A stretch of DNA of 50,405 bases from NCBI GenBank assembly GCA_028716385.1, contig JAQUPX010000009.1, positions 1-50,405 on the forward strand, in the 5' to 3' direction. The stretch comes from a bacterium. GTDB taxonomy: Bacteria; Hydrothermota; UBA3073; JACQXS01; JAQTXJ01. Below the pieces are notes generated by a model. It was not told where the DNA came from. It saw only the letters and a list, made by a program, of their open reading frames with translations, and did not search any database. Shown in pieces: positions 50,377-50,405 of this stretch (position 1 is the first letter of the stretch; each line of letters begins with the position of its first letter). The position numbers were made by a program, and so were the translations under genes.

Positions 50377-50405
50377 ATGAAAAAAATATTAATTTTAGCG
50401 GGAGT
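50377..50405 (+). CDS. Start of a further gene, truncated by the window edge
   Basis: ATG at 50377 behind AGGTGAAAAG, nine codons visible: M-K-K-I-L-I-L-A-G. It looks like the start of another signal peptide, 8 bases after the previous stop, so island B probably continues. Confidence 0.55.

Overview
The window is AT-rich bacterial DNA with about 37 genes, no tRNA or rRNA, no insertion sequence and no CRISPR array. Most large proteins are exported and end in a C-terminal sorting domain of the Por/type IX secretion kind (an Ig-like fold closing with a G-I-Y-F-V/A-x-L segment and a Lys-Lys-Leu-x-L-x-Lys tail). There is also a DUF6029-like outer-membrane barrel. Together these suggest a diderm of the FCB group or a neighbouring candidate phylum (for example Cloacimonadota- or WOR-3/Stahlbacteria-like). 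That assignment is inference; no marker gene is present.

Layout. (1) 1-1.25 kb: the end of a toroid/terpene-cyclase-like gene and an M23 peptidase. (2) 1.4-7.5 kb, secreted-protein island A: two FG-GAP/PQQ-like propellers, one Reg_prop propeller and a methyltransferase, behind a strong sigma-70-type promoter. (3) 7.7-10.5 kb, minus strand: a dihydropteroate synthase of Sul-like sequence and the barrel protein. (4) 10.8-22.9 kb: a signalling region with three sigma-54 promoters. Each has paired palindromic upstream sites (consensus GGGAACTNNAGTTCCC) at nearly constant spacing. The genes are a SpoIIAA-like protein, three paralogous 40-residue membrane proteins, three receiver-only proteins with altered active sites, a Cys-rich membrane protein, an alpha-oxoamine synthase, a DUF835 membrane protein, a PAS histidine kinase, an NtrC-type sigma-54 activator and two receiver-AraC regulators. 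(5) 23-29.2 kb: three more exported proteins. (6) 29.3-32.4 kb: a metallophosphoesterase-STAND NTPase fusion, probably a defence protein. (7) 32.7-34.9 kb: a small Cys protein with an AraC-type HTH protein, then a minus-strand arsC-DUF488-thi4 operon. (8) 35-50.4 kb, secreted-protein island B: a streptopain-propeller fusion, three FG-GAP and two Reg_prop proteins, a PDZ protein and two other exported proteins. It is driven by a promoter that shares 39 identical bases with that of island A.

How the genes may work together. The kinase and activator (17.3-20.8 kb) close a gene run that starts at one of the sigma-54 promoters, so the activator may control its own operon and the two related ones. 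The alpha-oxoamine synthase next to a multi-spanning kinase recalls the CqsA/CqsS and LqsA/LqsS quorum-sensing loci. This is the best candidate for an undescribed system here, but the product of the synthase and the binding of the activator are both untested.
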